A stretch of 64,000 nt of DNA, from positions 186,001-250,000 of the forward strand of contig NZ_AUAS01000002.1 of NCBI RefSeq assembly GCF_000428845.1, given 5' to 3'. This DNA comes from Dyadobacter alkalitolerans DSM 23607. Lineage in GTDB: Bacteria; Bacteroidota; Bacteroidia; Cytophagales; Spirosomataceae. Below the pieces are notes generated by a model. The model saw nothing but the letters and a program-made list of their open reading frames with translations. It did no database searches and was not told the DNA's origin. Of this stretch, positions 45,345 through 54,339 are shown piece after piece; position 1 is the stretch's first letter, and each line of letters begins with the position of its first letter. Position numbers and translations under genes: made by a program.

Positions 45345-46070
45345 TCAAAGCTTTCTCAACTTAATGTTGCGATACCAAACCGTGCTTCCCCAGTCCTGCA
45401 ACCCGATCCGCCCGTCATAGGATCCTTTGGAGATGGGTGCTGCTTTGAGTCCGCTGTTCGCCACTTTTTGCTTCCAGTCAGCGCTGTTGAGGTCGTGCTC
45501 CTGGACCATGAATTCGTTTTGATACACCGTAAGCTTTCCTTTCTTTACTATAAAATGGATTTTATTCCATTCTCCCTCCGGATTTCCTTCGCGTAAACGC
45601 GCATTGGCAATGCCGAAAAAGTCGCTGGCGCGGTGTGTATTTTCCTTGGCACCTTCATAAATTTTATCATCGATCACCTGTAATTCCAGGCCTGTTGTGT
45701 GCATATTCGGGTATTTGGCTGCTTCTGTTACAAAAAAGAAAATGCCGCTGTTGGCATATTTGCTTACTTTCCATTCAGCCTTAAATTCAAAATCACCGGT
45801 CACAACTTCATCCGTAACGATATCTCCGCCATTCTTTGCTTTATTTCCAGCTCGTTCAGGCACATTCAATTTAATGGCACCTTGTTCGATAATCCAGGCC
45901 GTCCCCACCTGCTTGCCGCCATAGGCATGCCAGCCTTTGAAGTCTTTACCATCGAACAAAAGCTTCCAGCCGTCCTTTTTTTCCGTGGCAGACAGCGTGT
46001 TAAGGGCTTGTGATTTAGCACCTACATAGGCGAAACTCAAAAGCAAAGCAAATAAGGTGGGTTTGAACAT
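45345..46070 (-). CDS. DUF1080 (3-keto-disaccharide hydrolase-like) secreted protein
   Basis: 241 residues from ATG 46068-46070; signal peptide to about residue 21. The concanavalin-like DUF1080 fold is marked by WKLLFDGKDFKGWHAYGG, WIIEQGAIKLN, DIVTDEVVTGDFEFKAEWKVSKYANSGIFFFV, TGLELQVIDD and GRIGLQDWGSTVWYRNIKLRKL. Characterised relatives hydrolyse 3-keto-glycosides in the periplasm. It appears monocistronic. Confidence 0.88.
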   Translation of the reverse strand: MFKPTLFALLLSFAYVGAKSQALNTLSATEKKDGWKLLFDGKDFKGWHAYGGKQVGTAWIIEQGAIKLNVPERAGNKAKNGGDIVTDEVVTGDFEFKAEWKVSKYANSGIFFFVTEAAKYPNMHTTGLELQVIDDKIYEGAKENTHRASDFFGIANARLREGNPEGEWNKIHFIVKKGKLTVYQNEFMVQEHDLNSADWKQKVANSGLKAAPISKGSYDGRIGLQDWGSTVWYRNIKLRKL

Positions 46071-46169
46071 TTTGGATATTAAGATTATTGTTAGAGAACA
46101 AGCGCGTCACTCAGGTAAAATACTTATTTATTCACAAAATATCTGACATAGCAACTTTTGTAAAATACC

Positions 46170-46892
46170 CTACTCTTTTAAAATGCTCTCCACAATCGTC
46201 AAGGATGCTTGCTCGCAGAAATCCAGGCCTGAATAATCCGGGTTATAACCTCCGATGTAAGGAACGGCCATAACATAAATCTGGCGATTCGTAGAACCCG
46301 AACGCTCCAAAACCTGAAAATGGTCTGTAATGGCAATCCCTGGCACTTTCAGGTAGAAATCTTCCCTGGCCGTTTGCTCCACATTCTCGTTGCCATCTGC
46401 AATGGCTGCACCGCCTTCTGCCGAAGACCTGAATTTTAAATGTGCGGGCATAACAGTTCCATCGGCGATGAGGCTTTTGAACGGAAAACTTTCAAAAGGC
46501 AAATGCGGCTGACCGATACAATCCACAAAGGTGTTGTAATAAATGGCCTTCTCTTCACCTGATTCATCCGTATCATGATAAGTTATACCGCCTTTGCTTT
46601 CCGGAACAAGTTTACTATGTATCGACTCCTCATTCCGGATCGACTTTTCCGCCTCTACATATTCTTTTCTGAAAAGCTTGAATGGCTCCGTTTTTTCACG
46701 CACAGCCATCATCGACTCCACAAACTGCTCTATGTTCAGCTCCCGGATCCTTTCGTAAAACTCCGGATCTTTGTCGCGGAACAGGTCTTTAAAAGCATTT
46801 TCGAAAATATAGTCCAATTCAAGAAAACCGTCGTTTTCATTCCGGTTTTGCTCTATTTCTTCCTTTGTCAGCAAGGCTAATACACACCGCAA
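46170..46892 (-). pseudogene. Truncated FAD/NAD(P)-binding protein
   Basis: 240 codons from a weak TTG at 46890-46892. Only the C-terminal part of an ~600-residue FAD-NAD(P)-binding protein (lysine/ornithine N-monooxygenase-like group) remains: ALLTKEEIEQNRNENDGFLELDYIF, DPEFYERIRELNIEQFVE, FVDCIGQPHLPFESFPF and AVPYIGGYNPDYSGLDFCEQAS. The N-terminal ~300 residues with both Rossmann GxGxxG sites are absent. A further ~75 residues seem missing inside, where EESI meets LVPESKGGITYH (around 46605-46620). It is head to head with a truncated MOSC gene at 46893. Loss of the FAD site makes activity very unlikely. Confidence 0.75.
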
Positions 46893-46893
46893 A

Positions 46894-47316
46894 ATGGGCT
46901 CGGTTTATGCCGTAACCGATCGTACGGTGAGCTTTGCAGACGACTTTCCGTTTCTGCTCATATCCCAGGCCTCGTTGGACGATCTGAACGGCAGACTTTC
47001 ACAATCCGTGGAAATGAAGCGCTTCCGCCCCAACTTCGTTGTTTCGGGCACTGCACCTTTTGAGGAAGATCTTTGGAAATACATAACGATTGGAAATACA
47101 CGCTTTGAGGTTGCAAAACCCTGTGAACGATGCGTAATGGTCAACATTGATCCCAAGACAGGGATCAAGAGCCCCGAGACGCTGAAAGTATTGATGGGTT
47201 ACCGCAAAGAGGGAAAGGATATATTTTTTGGTCAAAATGTCATAGGACTGGAAACCGGCATCGTCCGGGAAGGAGATGCCATATCGCAGTCATTGACCAT
47301 TAAAAGAACTACTTAA
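46894..47316 (+). pseudogene. Truncated MOSC domain protein
   Basis: 140 codons from ATG 46894. The sequence YAVTDRTVSFADDFPFLLIS, QASLDDLNGRL, RFRPNFVVSG, the Cys motif CERCVMVNIDPKTG and IFFGQNVIGLETGIVREGD matches the C-terminal half of ~265-residue MOSC proteins (molybdenum cofactor sulfurase C-terminal fold). The N-terminal beta-barrel domain and about the first 125 residues are missing. The frame is open upstream but there it overlaps the FAD-protein remnant and shows no homology. Its stop overlaps the MFS gene stop by 3 bp. Confidence 0.72.
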
Positions 47317-48614
47317 AAAGTCTCTGTCGGGATAACGTTCCGCTTTTTAGGGTTTGGGATCACAAGTAATGTAATGATCGTGGCAAGCACCAGCGCCCCG
47401 GACATTAATGTATAGGAAGCATTGAAATTACCGGTTTCGCTATTGAGATAACCTACCAGATAGGACCCGGCAAACGAACCCAGCGCACCCAGACTATTGA
47501 TAAGCCCAATTGCCCCGCCGATCACATTCTTAGGCAAAACATCCGCAATGGCTGCGAAAAAAGGCCCGTATGGCGTGTATAACGCCCCGCCCGCAATCAC
47601 CAGTAACGCATAGGATAACCAGAACTTCTCCGGACCAAGCCAGACAGTTGCATACAAACAAATGGCTGCAACCAGCAGAAAAGGCCAGATGAAAATACTT
47701 CTGTTGCCGGATTTATCAGAAAAATAAGAGGCACTCAGCATCCCGATCACAGCCAGCAAGTAAGGAACAGACGACAGCCATCCCGTGGTAACCATATTCA
47801 TATCCGGCGCAGCCTTAATGATCGACGGCAGCCACATCACAAACCCGTAAACGCCTACGCTCCACAAAAGATACTGTAACGATAACAGAATGACTTTTTT
47901 GGAACGGAAAGCCTCCGCATAGTTTTTGACTGGTTTAATGCCCACCTGCTCTTGCTGCAAGCGTCTTTCCAGTTCTGTTTTCTCGCTATCCGTAAGCCAC
48001 TTTGCTTCAATAGGACGTTCGTCAATCAATTTCCACCAGATAAAAGCCCACAGAATTCCCGGCACACCCTGAATAATAAACATCCACCGCCAGCCCATTG
48101 AATCGATCAGATAACCCGAAAGTACGGACATCCAAAGCACCGTTACGGGATTTCCGAGGATCAGAAAAGTGTTTGCGCGGGAGCGCTCCTCTTTGGTAAA
48201 CCATTGGCTTAGTAAGATCAGCATTGCGGGCATAACTGCACTTTCCACAACGCCAAGCATAAAACGGATCACGATGAGCGTAGTGGTATCATTAACGATT
48301 CCGGTGGCTGCGGCTAATGCGCCCCAAAGGATCAATGAATAGAATATCAGCTTCTTAGCTGCCTTATGCGCTGCATATTGTGCGCCGGGGATCTGGAAAA
48401 AGAAATAACCCAGGAAGAATAGCGAGCTTAGTAATGTAGACGTGTTGGGTGTAATGTTCAGGTCGTCGGCCATTCCGCCGGCAACCGCAAAACCGAAATT
48501 GGCCCTGTCCAGGTAAGCAAGACTGTATGTAATGAAAACAACGGGAATGATCCGGTACCATCTTACCTGCGCCAATTGTGGTTTCATGCCTTTGGGATTC
48601 TCTACTGAATGCAT
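47313..48614 (-). CDS. MFS transporter, anion:cation symporter type
   Basis: 433 residues from ATG 48612-48614, twelve membrane helices. Typical ACS family features: FITYSLAYLDRANFGFA in helix 1, RFMLGVVESAVMPAMLILLSQWFTKEERSRANTFLILGNPVT, and MGWRWMFIIQGVPGILWAF. ACS permeases take up organic anions such as sugar acids or hexuronates; the substrate is not deducible. It is convergent with the MOSC remnant. Confidence 0.9.
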   Translation of the reverse strand: MHSVENPKGMKPQLAQVRWYRIIPVVFITYSLAYLDRANFGFAVAGGMADDLNITPNTSTLLSSLFFLGYFFFQIPGAQYAAHKAAKKLIFYSLILWGALAAATGIVNDTTTLIVIRFMLGVVESAVMPAMLILLSQWFTKEERSRANTFLILGNPVTVLWMSVLSGYLIDSMGWRWMFIIQGVPGILWAFIWWKLIDERPIEAKWLTDSEKTELERRLQQEQVGIKPVKNYAEAFRSKKVILLSLQYLLWSVGVYGFVMWLPSIIKAAPDMNMVTTGWLSSVPYLLAVIGMLSASYFSDKSGNRSIFIWPFLLVAAICLYATVWLGPEKFWLSYALLVIAGGALYTPYGPFFAAIADVLPKNVIGGAIGLINSLGALGSFAGSYLVGYLNSETGNFNASYTLMSGALVLATIITLLVIPNPKKRNVIPTETF

Positions 48615-48764
48615 TTTATCAATAGTGTTAAGGCTTCAAGCGCAGGATTATACTATTTGAACGGCCTTGCTTATAAATGCGGAAGTGTGGAATGGTATAT
48701 CAATGTGGTTAACGTCTTTGTTAACTAATTGTGTGCTAACTTCATCCGTTCAACTTTGCCACAA

Positions 48765-49571
48765 ATGAAAACGCTCTCCCTGATCATTCTTACATTCACA
48801 TTCATTGCCTGCAAGGACAAGGAAGTTGACAAAACAGCTGTTGAAAGTGAACCCTGCATGCTTCTGAGCTATGTAACAGATACAACCGGCAGCGGGGCAA
48901 AATTTGAGATCAATTATGACAAACAAAATCTTATAACGGGAACCACATATGCCTATACGGGCTATTTTGGGGATACGACGAAGTTAAAGAGCACCATCAG
49001 CTATTATTACAATGAGGACAAGCCGTCGTCCATCAGCAATTCTGAGAACGAAAATGTCATTCGATTTGAATACAATAATGAAGGACTTTTATCCCAAAAG
49101 ACCTGGTACGAAAAGAAAACGATACCCCGTCAGAGAATAAATCTGGAATGGTCAGGCGGCAAAATTGCCCGGGTCAAAAGAAGCCTTTTCGAGCGGACCG
49201 GCGCGGCCGACGACCCGAAAAGCTATGTGGAAAAGGCGCACGACTACATTGAACTGGAAATCGATGCAAAAGGAAATCTGGCAACACTGAAAAGATACTC
49301 CACTAAAAATGAGCTCATTTCGACCAACGCATACGAATACGACAATAATCCCAATCCATTTGCAAGATTATACAAGATCCAGGCGGCGTTTTTCGATGAT
49401 CAGGAACATTTACTTTCTACTAATAACAGGACAAAAGTCACCACAACCAATTCCATGAGCGGGAAGGTTACCGTGCTCGATTACAAGTTCAACTACGATG
49501 CCGCCGGATTTCCTAAAGATGGATTTTACATGAACCAGCGGGCGCTTGCTATGCAGTATAAATGCAAGTAA
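48765..49571 (+). CDS. Hypothetical lipoprotein with YD/RHS-like repeats
   Basis: 268 residues from ATG 48765 (TTG 36 bp upstream rejected). Signal peptide with lipobox FIAC. Beta-rich segments such as IRFEYNNEGLLSQKTWYEK, LEIDAKGNLATLKRYSTKNELISTNAYEYDNNPN and LDYKFNYDAAGFPKDG resemble YD-type or DUF4595-like repeats. No function is known. It is convergent with the serine hydrolase. Confidence 0.65.
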   Translation: MKTLSLIILTFTFIACKDKEVDKTAVESEPCMLLSYVTDTTGSGAKFEINYDKQNLITGTTYAYTGYFGDTTKLKSTISYYYNEDKPSSISNSENENVIRFEYNNEGLLSQKTWYEKKTIPRQRINLEWSGGKIARVKRSLFERTGAADDPKSYVEKAHDYIELEIDAKGNLATLKRYSTKNELISTNAYEYDNNPNPFARLYKIQAAFFDDQEHLLSTNNRTKVTTTNSMSGKVTVLDYKFNYDAAGFPKDGFYMNQRALAMQYKCK

Positions 49572-49583
49572 ATAACTTGATAA

Positions 49584-51299
49584 TCAATCATTTGCGAAAT
49601 TTTCAGGGAGTCTTTTAAACCACAAATTGGCCACGCGTCCGTTTGTCATGCGAAGTCCGGTAATCTCTCCGGCCTTTCCGCGGACCATTTCGATATTTTG
49701 GACAAACCACCAGGGCGCATTCAGGCGGTCCTTATTAACCACGTTCAAATCCACCTCCCCGTGATGCACATGGACGAGTTTTAACTTGTCGTCTTTGAAA
49801 CTGATGGTGTAAATGGTTTCCAGTTCCGGACTATAATATTGTCCCGCAAAATCTGCTTTGCTGACATCCTTATCCTGCTTTGGCTCCACGCGGTTACCCG
49901 GATGTTCACCATTTTGCCGCAAGGTGATTTTAGTCACCTTACCCTCTTTCGGCTTATGAAAAACGATCGAAGCCTCTACAACTTTCAGATAAAAAGTGGA
50001 ATCGGAAGAAGCGAACATTTCAACCGCTTGCTGCCCTGTGGCCTGGGTCATGTAACGGTCGCCCTCTTTCCTGAAATTCAATATGAATCCGGGCGCTTCC
50101 GCGAGCTCATAGGAGCCTGCATACTGCCGGAAAAGGGTTGAGTCAAATTTATAGTTTTCGTTTTTCGGACTTTCAGCAGGTTTTTTCGCCACCGATTTAT
50201 CTTCTTTAAACAAAGAACCCATATAAATTCCCGCCACGTCAAATGCCTTTTTCTCCGGCGCAAATTCCGCCTGGTTACTCAGCACAATAAAGCCGTAATC
50301 CTCTTTCGGAAAATACGTGATAGACGACCGGAAACCGGCATCCGCACCATTATGGCCATAATAAGCCAAACCTCTGTATGTTCCGTGGGCCAGGCCGAAA
50401 GCGTAAGGCAATGTATCGCCCTTGGCAATGCGGCCGCGTTCGAGCATTTGTTTCATCACCGCAGGTCCGCCCAGTTGTGAAGTGCGGAAGTTGTTCATCC
50501 AGAACAACAGATCATTAACCGTTGTAAATAAGCTCGTTGCACCCACATTACCATAGCTCAGAATGGCTTTCTCAAATCCGCCGTCTTTTTCCTGTGATTT
50601 ATGGAAGGAATAGGCGCGCCCTTTTACAATCTGCTCCTGGTTATCGTAAAACAATGTATTTTTCATTCCCAGCGGCTTGAAAACTTCTTGCTGCATCCAT
50701 TCGGCGAACGGCTTTTTACCAACGCGGCTGACCACCTCAGCCAGCAAAGTATAACCGGTGTTGCAGTACGCAAAGGCCGAGCCTGGCTCAAAATTCAACT
50801 CTTTTTGCCTTTTGATCAGGTTGAAAACGTGTTGCTTGGTAATGACATCATCAAGCTGCCAGCCTGCCATGACCAGGAGGTTCCACTGGTCGCGCAGTCC
50901 GCTTGTGTGGTGGATCAGGTGACGGATTGTAATGGTTTTACCAAAATCCGGAACTTCCGGAATGTGCTTCCGAATGTCGTCATCCAGGGAGATTTTCCCC
51001 TGCTGGGCCAGCAATACAATGGCATAAGCTGTAAATTGTTTAGACACAGATGCGACGTGAAATATGGTCTGCGGTCCGTTTTTCGCGCCTGTTTCTACAT
51101 CCGATTCTCCAAAACCTTTGGCATATATCAGTTTCCCCTGATGGACCACGCCAACTGCCGCCCCGGGACTGCCCGGCTTGTTCCATTCCGAAAACAGCGA
51201 ATCAGCCCTGGGCGAAAGTTTGTCGGACTGGGCAAAACTGGTTGAGATGTGCGCAACGGAAAGCAGCGCCGTGGTGGTCAGGTAAAGTAGCGGTCTCAT
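49584..51299 (-). CDS. Secreted serine hydrolase of the class C beta-lactamase family
   Basis: 571 residues from ATG 51297-51299; signal peptide about 1-23 (STSFAQ). The catalytic domain (about 30-370) holds SxxK in FHVASVSKQFTAYAI, YxN in YCNTGYTLLAEV, LIHHTSGLRD and HNGADAGFRSSITYFP. A C-terminal ~190-residue beta domain (YAGSYELAEAPGFILNFRKEGDRY and a second copy, FAGQYYSPELETIYTISFKDDKLKLVH) is of the lipocalin-like DUF3471 type. It is probably a peptidase or esterase in the periplasm. Confidence 0.88.
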   Translation of the reverse strand: MRPLLYLTTTALLSVAHISTSFAQSDKLSPRADSLFSEWNKPGSPGAAVGVVHQGKLIYAKGFGESDVETGAKNGPQTIFHVASVSKQFTAYAIVLLAQQGKISLDDDIRKHIPEVPDFGKTITIRHLIHHTSGLRDQWNLLVMAGWQLDDVITKQHVFNLIKRQKELNFEPGSAFAYCNTGYTLLAEVVSRVGKKPFAEWMQQEVFKPLGMKNTLFYDNQEQIVKGRAYSFHKSQEKDGGFEKAILSYGNVGATSLFTTVNDLLFWMNNFRTSQLGGPAVMKQMLERGRIAKGDTLPYAFGLAHGTYRGLAYYGHNGADAGFRSSITYFPKEDYGFIVLSNQAEFAPEKKAFDVAGIYMGSLFKEDKSVAKKPAESPKNENYKFDSTLFRQYAGSYELAEAPGFILNFRKEGDRYMTQATGQQAVEMFASSDSTFYLKVVEASIVFHKPKEGKVTKITLRQNGEHPGNRVEPKQDKDVSKADFAGQYYSPELETIYTISFKDDKLKLVHVHHGEVDLNVVNKDRLNAPWWFVQNIEMVRGKAGEITGLRMTNGRVANLWFKRLPENFAND

Positions 51300-51444
51300 A
51301 GAGGATAGATGTATATTTTACTAAGGAACGAACAAAAAAGGAAGCACGCAAAAATTTAAAAACTAAGCTTTTAGTTTTTAAACGTATAAGTTAGTTCTAT
51401 ATTTGAGAAATCATATTGATCCAATTCCCAAAATCTAAAAAGCC

Positions 51445-53796
51445 ATGATACAGAATTACTTAAAAATTGCCCTCCGGGTTTTGCTCAAACAACGCCTGTA
51501 CACGTTTCTAAACATTGGCGGACTAGCCATCGGGCTGACGACCTCGCTGCTGGTTCTGCTTTGGGTCAAAGATGAAATGAGTTTTAACAAATTTCATCCC
51601 AACTATGACCGCATTGTGAAGGTTATGCTCAACATTGCGACCGAGTCACAGACCACCCAGACCTATGAGCTTACTGCGCCGCCGGTTGCCGAGGCCATGA
51701 AACGGGAAATCCCTGGCGTGGTAAATGCCACTTGCTCCTGGGAAAACAAAGCAATGTTCACTTACGGCGAAAAAACAAATGAAGAAACCGGACTCATGGC
51801 GGACCGGGCATTTTTGAAAATATTCAACTTTCCCGTTTTAAAAGGCAATGCGGAAACTGCGCTGAGCAAGCCAAATGTCATTTTGATCACGCAAAAATTT
51901 GCTGAAAAATATTTTGGCCAGGCTGATCCTGTCGGCAAAGTGATCAGGATCGGGAATGCCGAACATTGTTATATCGAAGGCGTCCTGGAAAATGTGCCTT
52001 CCAACTCTTCGCTTCAATTTGACTTTATCCGGTCAATGCCCGATTCGATGAGCACGGCCTCCTGGGTGGAAGTGAAAGCCCATGTTTTTGCGCTTCTGGA
52101 ACCGGGCGTGAACATGGAAAAGCTTCGGGATCAGATGAAACCCATCACCAAACGCCATATGCCTGAGTTTGTCACGGGATGGAACTATTTCCCTTACAGC
52201 CTCAACGACTGGCATTTACGAAGCCACTTCGAAAATGGCGTTTACACTGGCGGCGGGCGTATCAGTTATGTGCGGTTGTTTGTCATAGTGGCCATTTTTG
52301 TCCTGATTATCTCTTCAATCAATTTTACAAACCTATCCATTGCGCGGGCAACCGGGCGTTCGAAGGAAGTGGGCATACGCAAAGCAATCGGCGCAAAAAA
52401 ATCTGCATTGGTTGCACAGTTCCTGGGCGAGTCTTTTATCCTCACATTCCTGGCCGGATTAATCAGCATAGGCTTGATTTATGCCATATTGCCTTTTTTT
52501 AATGATTTTCTGGACAAAAAAATCACCATCAACTGGCTGGATCCGTCCTACTCCGTGAGCCTGCTCGGCGTGCTGTTGCTTACAAGCTTGCTGGCTGGGT
52601 TTTATCCGTCGTTCGTGCTGTCTGCGTTCAAGCCGGTTTTGGTGTTGAAAGGCGCTGGTCTGGGAAATTCAGCAGGCCCCGCATGGCAACGCAAGGCGCT
52701 TATCATTGTGCAGTTTACCATTACAAGCATTCTCATGGTAGGCACAGGCGTTGTGTATCAGCAAATTGAATTTATCAAAAACCGTAGTCAAGGCTACGAC
52801 CAGCATGATCTGGTCCGGATTGAGGCTAAGGAACTGTCCCAGGTAAACCGTTACAGGCAGGCCCGCACAACATTGTCTGAAGTGCCTGGCGTGGAAGCAT
52901 TTTCCAGCGCGAGCGCAACTTTTCAGGGAACATTCGGGCGCAACTATGTGGAATGGATGAACGGCCAGCAGCGGGAAAGGAATATGTTCGCAGTCATCAG
53001 CGGCGATCATAATCTGACATCAACACTGAAAATGAAAATCCATTCGGGCCGGGAATTTTCCCCAATGCTGGCTTCGGACAGTGCCGGCGTGATCATTAAC
53101 CAGGAAGCAGCCCGCAGAATGAACCTGGAAGAGCCTGTTGGCAAGCAAATCCAGGTAAACGGGATGGAAATGACCATTACGGGCGTAGTTGAGAACTTCC
53201 ATATCGCATCCGTTCACCAGATGATCGAGCCCACCGTAATCTTGTTCCGACCATTCCAAACCCGGTTTTTCTTTGCCAGGATCAATAAAAATGGCAGAGC
53301 TGTCACTATGGAACAGCTTAAAGAAAAATACGAATCGCTGCTTCCCGGCGCTATTTTCAATTACCAGTTTGTGGATCAGGAATACGAGCGCATGTATCAG
53401 AGCGAGATACAGGTGGGGACGCTGGCTAATTGGTTTTCGGCTGTCGCCATCATTATTTCGTGCCTCGGACTTTTTGGACTTGCCTCATTCTCAGCGGAAA
53501 GGCGGACTAAAGAAATCGGTATCCGGAAAGTTTCAGGCGCTTCGGTCACGGAAATTTTTGTATTAATGAACAAAGATTTCGTCAGACTTGTGTTGCTATC
53601 CTTACTCCTGGCTGCCTACCCGGCCTGGTATATGATGAATCTCTGGCTGGAAAAATTTGCCTACCACACGCGCATCAACGAGTGGATTTTCGTCCTGTGC
53701 GGCCTCGGCACCATCAGCATTGCCATCATTACCGTGAGTTATCAAAGCATGAAAGCGGCCCTGGCCGACCCTGTGAAAAGTTTGCGGCATGAATGA
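51445..53796 (+). CDS. FtsX/MacB-type ABC transporter permease
   Basis: 783 residues from ATG 51445. Architecture of the large Bacteroidota permeases: TM helix (TFLNIGGLAIGLTTSLLVLLWV), MacB-like periplasmic domain, FtsX domain with three helices (about 280-410; SIARATGRSKEVGIRKAIGAKKSALVAQFLGESFILTFL), second TM and periplasmic domain, and a second FtsX domain (about 665-780; SAERRTKEIGIRKVSGASVTEIFVLMN). No ATPase gene is adjacent, as is often so for these. Possible export of lipids or antimicrobial compounds is inference. Confidence 0.9.
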   Translation: MIQNYLKIALRVLLKQRLYTFLNIGGLAIGLTTSLLVLLWVKDEMSFNKFHPNYDRIVKVMLNIATESQTTQTYELTAPPVAEAMKREIPGVVNATCSWENKAMFTYGEKTNEETGLMADRAFLKIFNFPVLKGNAETALSKPNVILITQKFAEKYFGQADPVGKVIRIGNAEHCYIEGVLENVPSNSSLQFDFIRSMPDSMSTASWVEVKAHVFALLEPGVNMEKLRDQMKPITKRHMPEFVTGWNYFPYSLNDWHLRSHFENGVYTGGGRISYVRLFVIVAIFVLIISSINFTNLSIARATGRSKEVGIRKAIGAKKSALVAQFLGESFILTFLAGLISIGLIYAILPFFNDFLDKKITINWLDPSYSVSLLGVLLLTSLLAGFYPSFVLSAFKPVLVLKGAGLGNSAGPAWQRKALIIVQFTITSILMVGTGVVYQQIEFIKNRSQGYDQHDLVRIEAKELSQVNRYRQARTTLSEVPGVEAFSSASATFQGTFGRNYVEWMNGQQRERNMFAVISGDHNLTSTLKMKIHSGREFSPMLASDSAGVIINQEAARRMNLEEPVGKQIQVNGMEMTITGVVENFHIASVHQMIEPTVILFRPFQTRFFFARINKNGRAVTMEQLKEKYESLLPGAIFNYQFVDQEYERMYQSEIQVGTLANWFSAVAIIISCLGLFGLASFSAERRTKEIGIRKVSGASVTEIFVLMNKDFVRLVLLSLLLAAYPAWYMMNLWLEKFAYHTRINEWIFVLCGLGTISIAIITVSYQSMKAALADPVKSLRHE

Positions 53797-53886
53797 CAGG
53801 CAAAACCCCTAACCTGCCTTTTTATTTTGTGGATATTTCGGGCCGATGCTTTTGCATATATTGAGCCGATATTTACTCATTCCTTT

Positions 53887-54339
53887 ATGAACGGCAGTAC
53901 GGTCCCGCATGTACGTTTTATTGCAATCGACGATAATCCTCTGGATCTTCTTTTTATTACCGAATTCGCAAAAGCATCCCCGTTCCTGCAAAACTGCGGC
54001 GCTTTTTCGAGTGCGCTGGAAGGTTATGAAGCGCAGCAATACATTAAGCCGGATCTTGTTTTTTGGACATTGAAATGCCTGGGTTCTCCGGCCTTGAATT
54101 ATTACGCAAGATCCGGGCCGAGGTGGATATGGCCGTTTTCATTACAAGCCATGCAGGATTATACCAAAATCATCACACCGCAAAAAAACTATATTACATT
54201 ATCCACGCTCACCTGCTTCATGGAGCAGCTTCCGGCCGACCGTTTTATGCGCGTGCACCGCAGCTATGCCGTTTCTTTAAATCAGATCAAAGAATTGCGG
54301 CATTCGGAAGTGGTCTGCAACAACACCATTATCCCCTGA
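53887..54339 (+). pseudogene. Disrupted LytTR-type response regulator
   Basis: From ATG 53887 the frame reads a REC start (VRFIAIDDNPLDLLFITEFAKAS, YIKPDLVF) and then garbles; the true continuation DIEMPGFSGLELLRKIRAEVDMAVFITSHA lies in the frame of 54066 on, so one T is missing in the T run near 54058. At about 54150 the text jumps back to the first frame as AMQDYTKIITPQKNY...ADRFMRVHRSYAVSLNQIKEL, the LytTR DNA-binding domain. About 75 residues (end of REC and start of LytTR) are missing at that jump. The end NTIIP is followed by TGA; the last ~20 residues are gone. Not functional as is. Confidence 0.8.

Noticed and set aside
50601..51245. 214-aa ORF on the plus strand
   Set aside because: Antisense shadow of the serine hydrolase.
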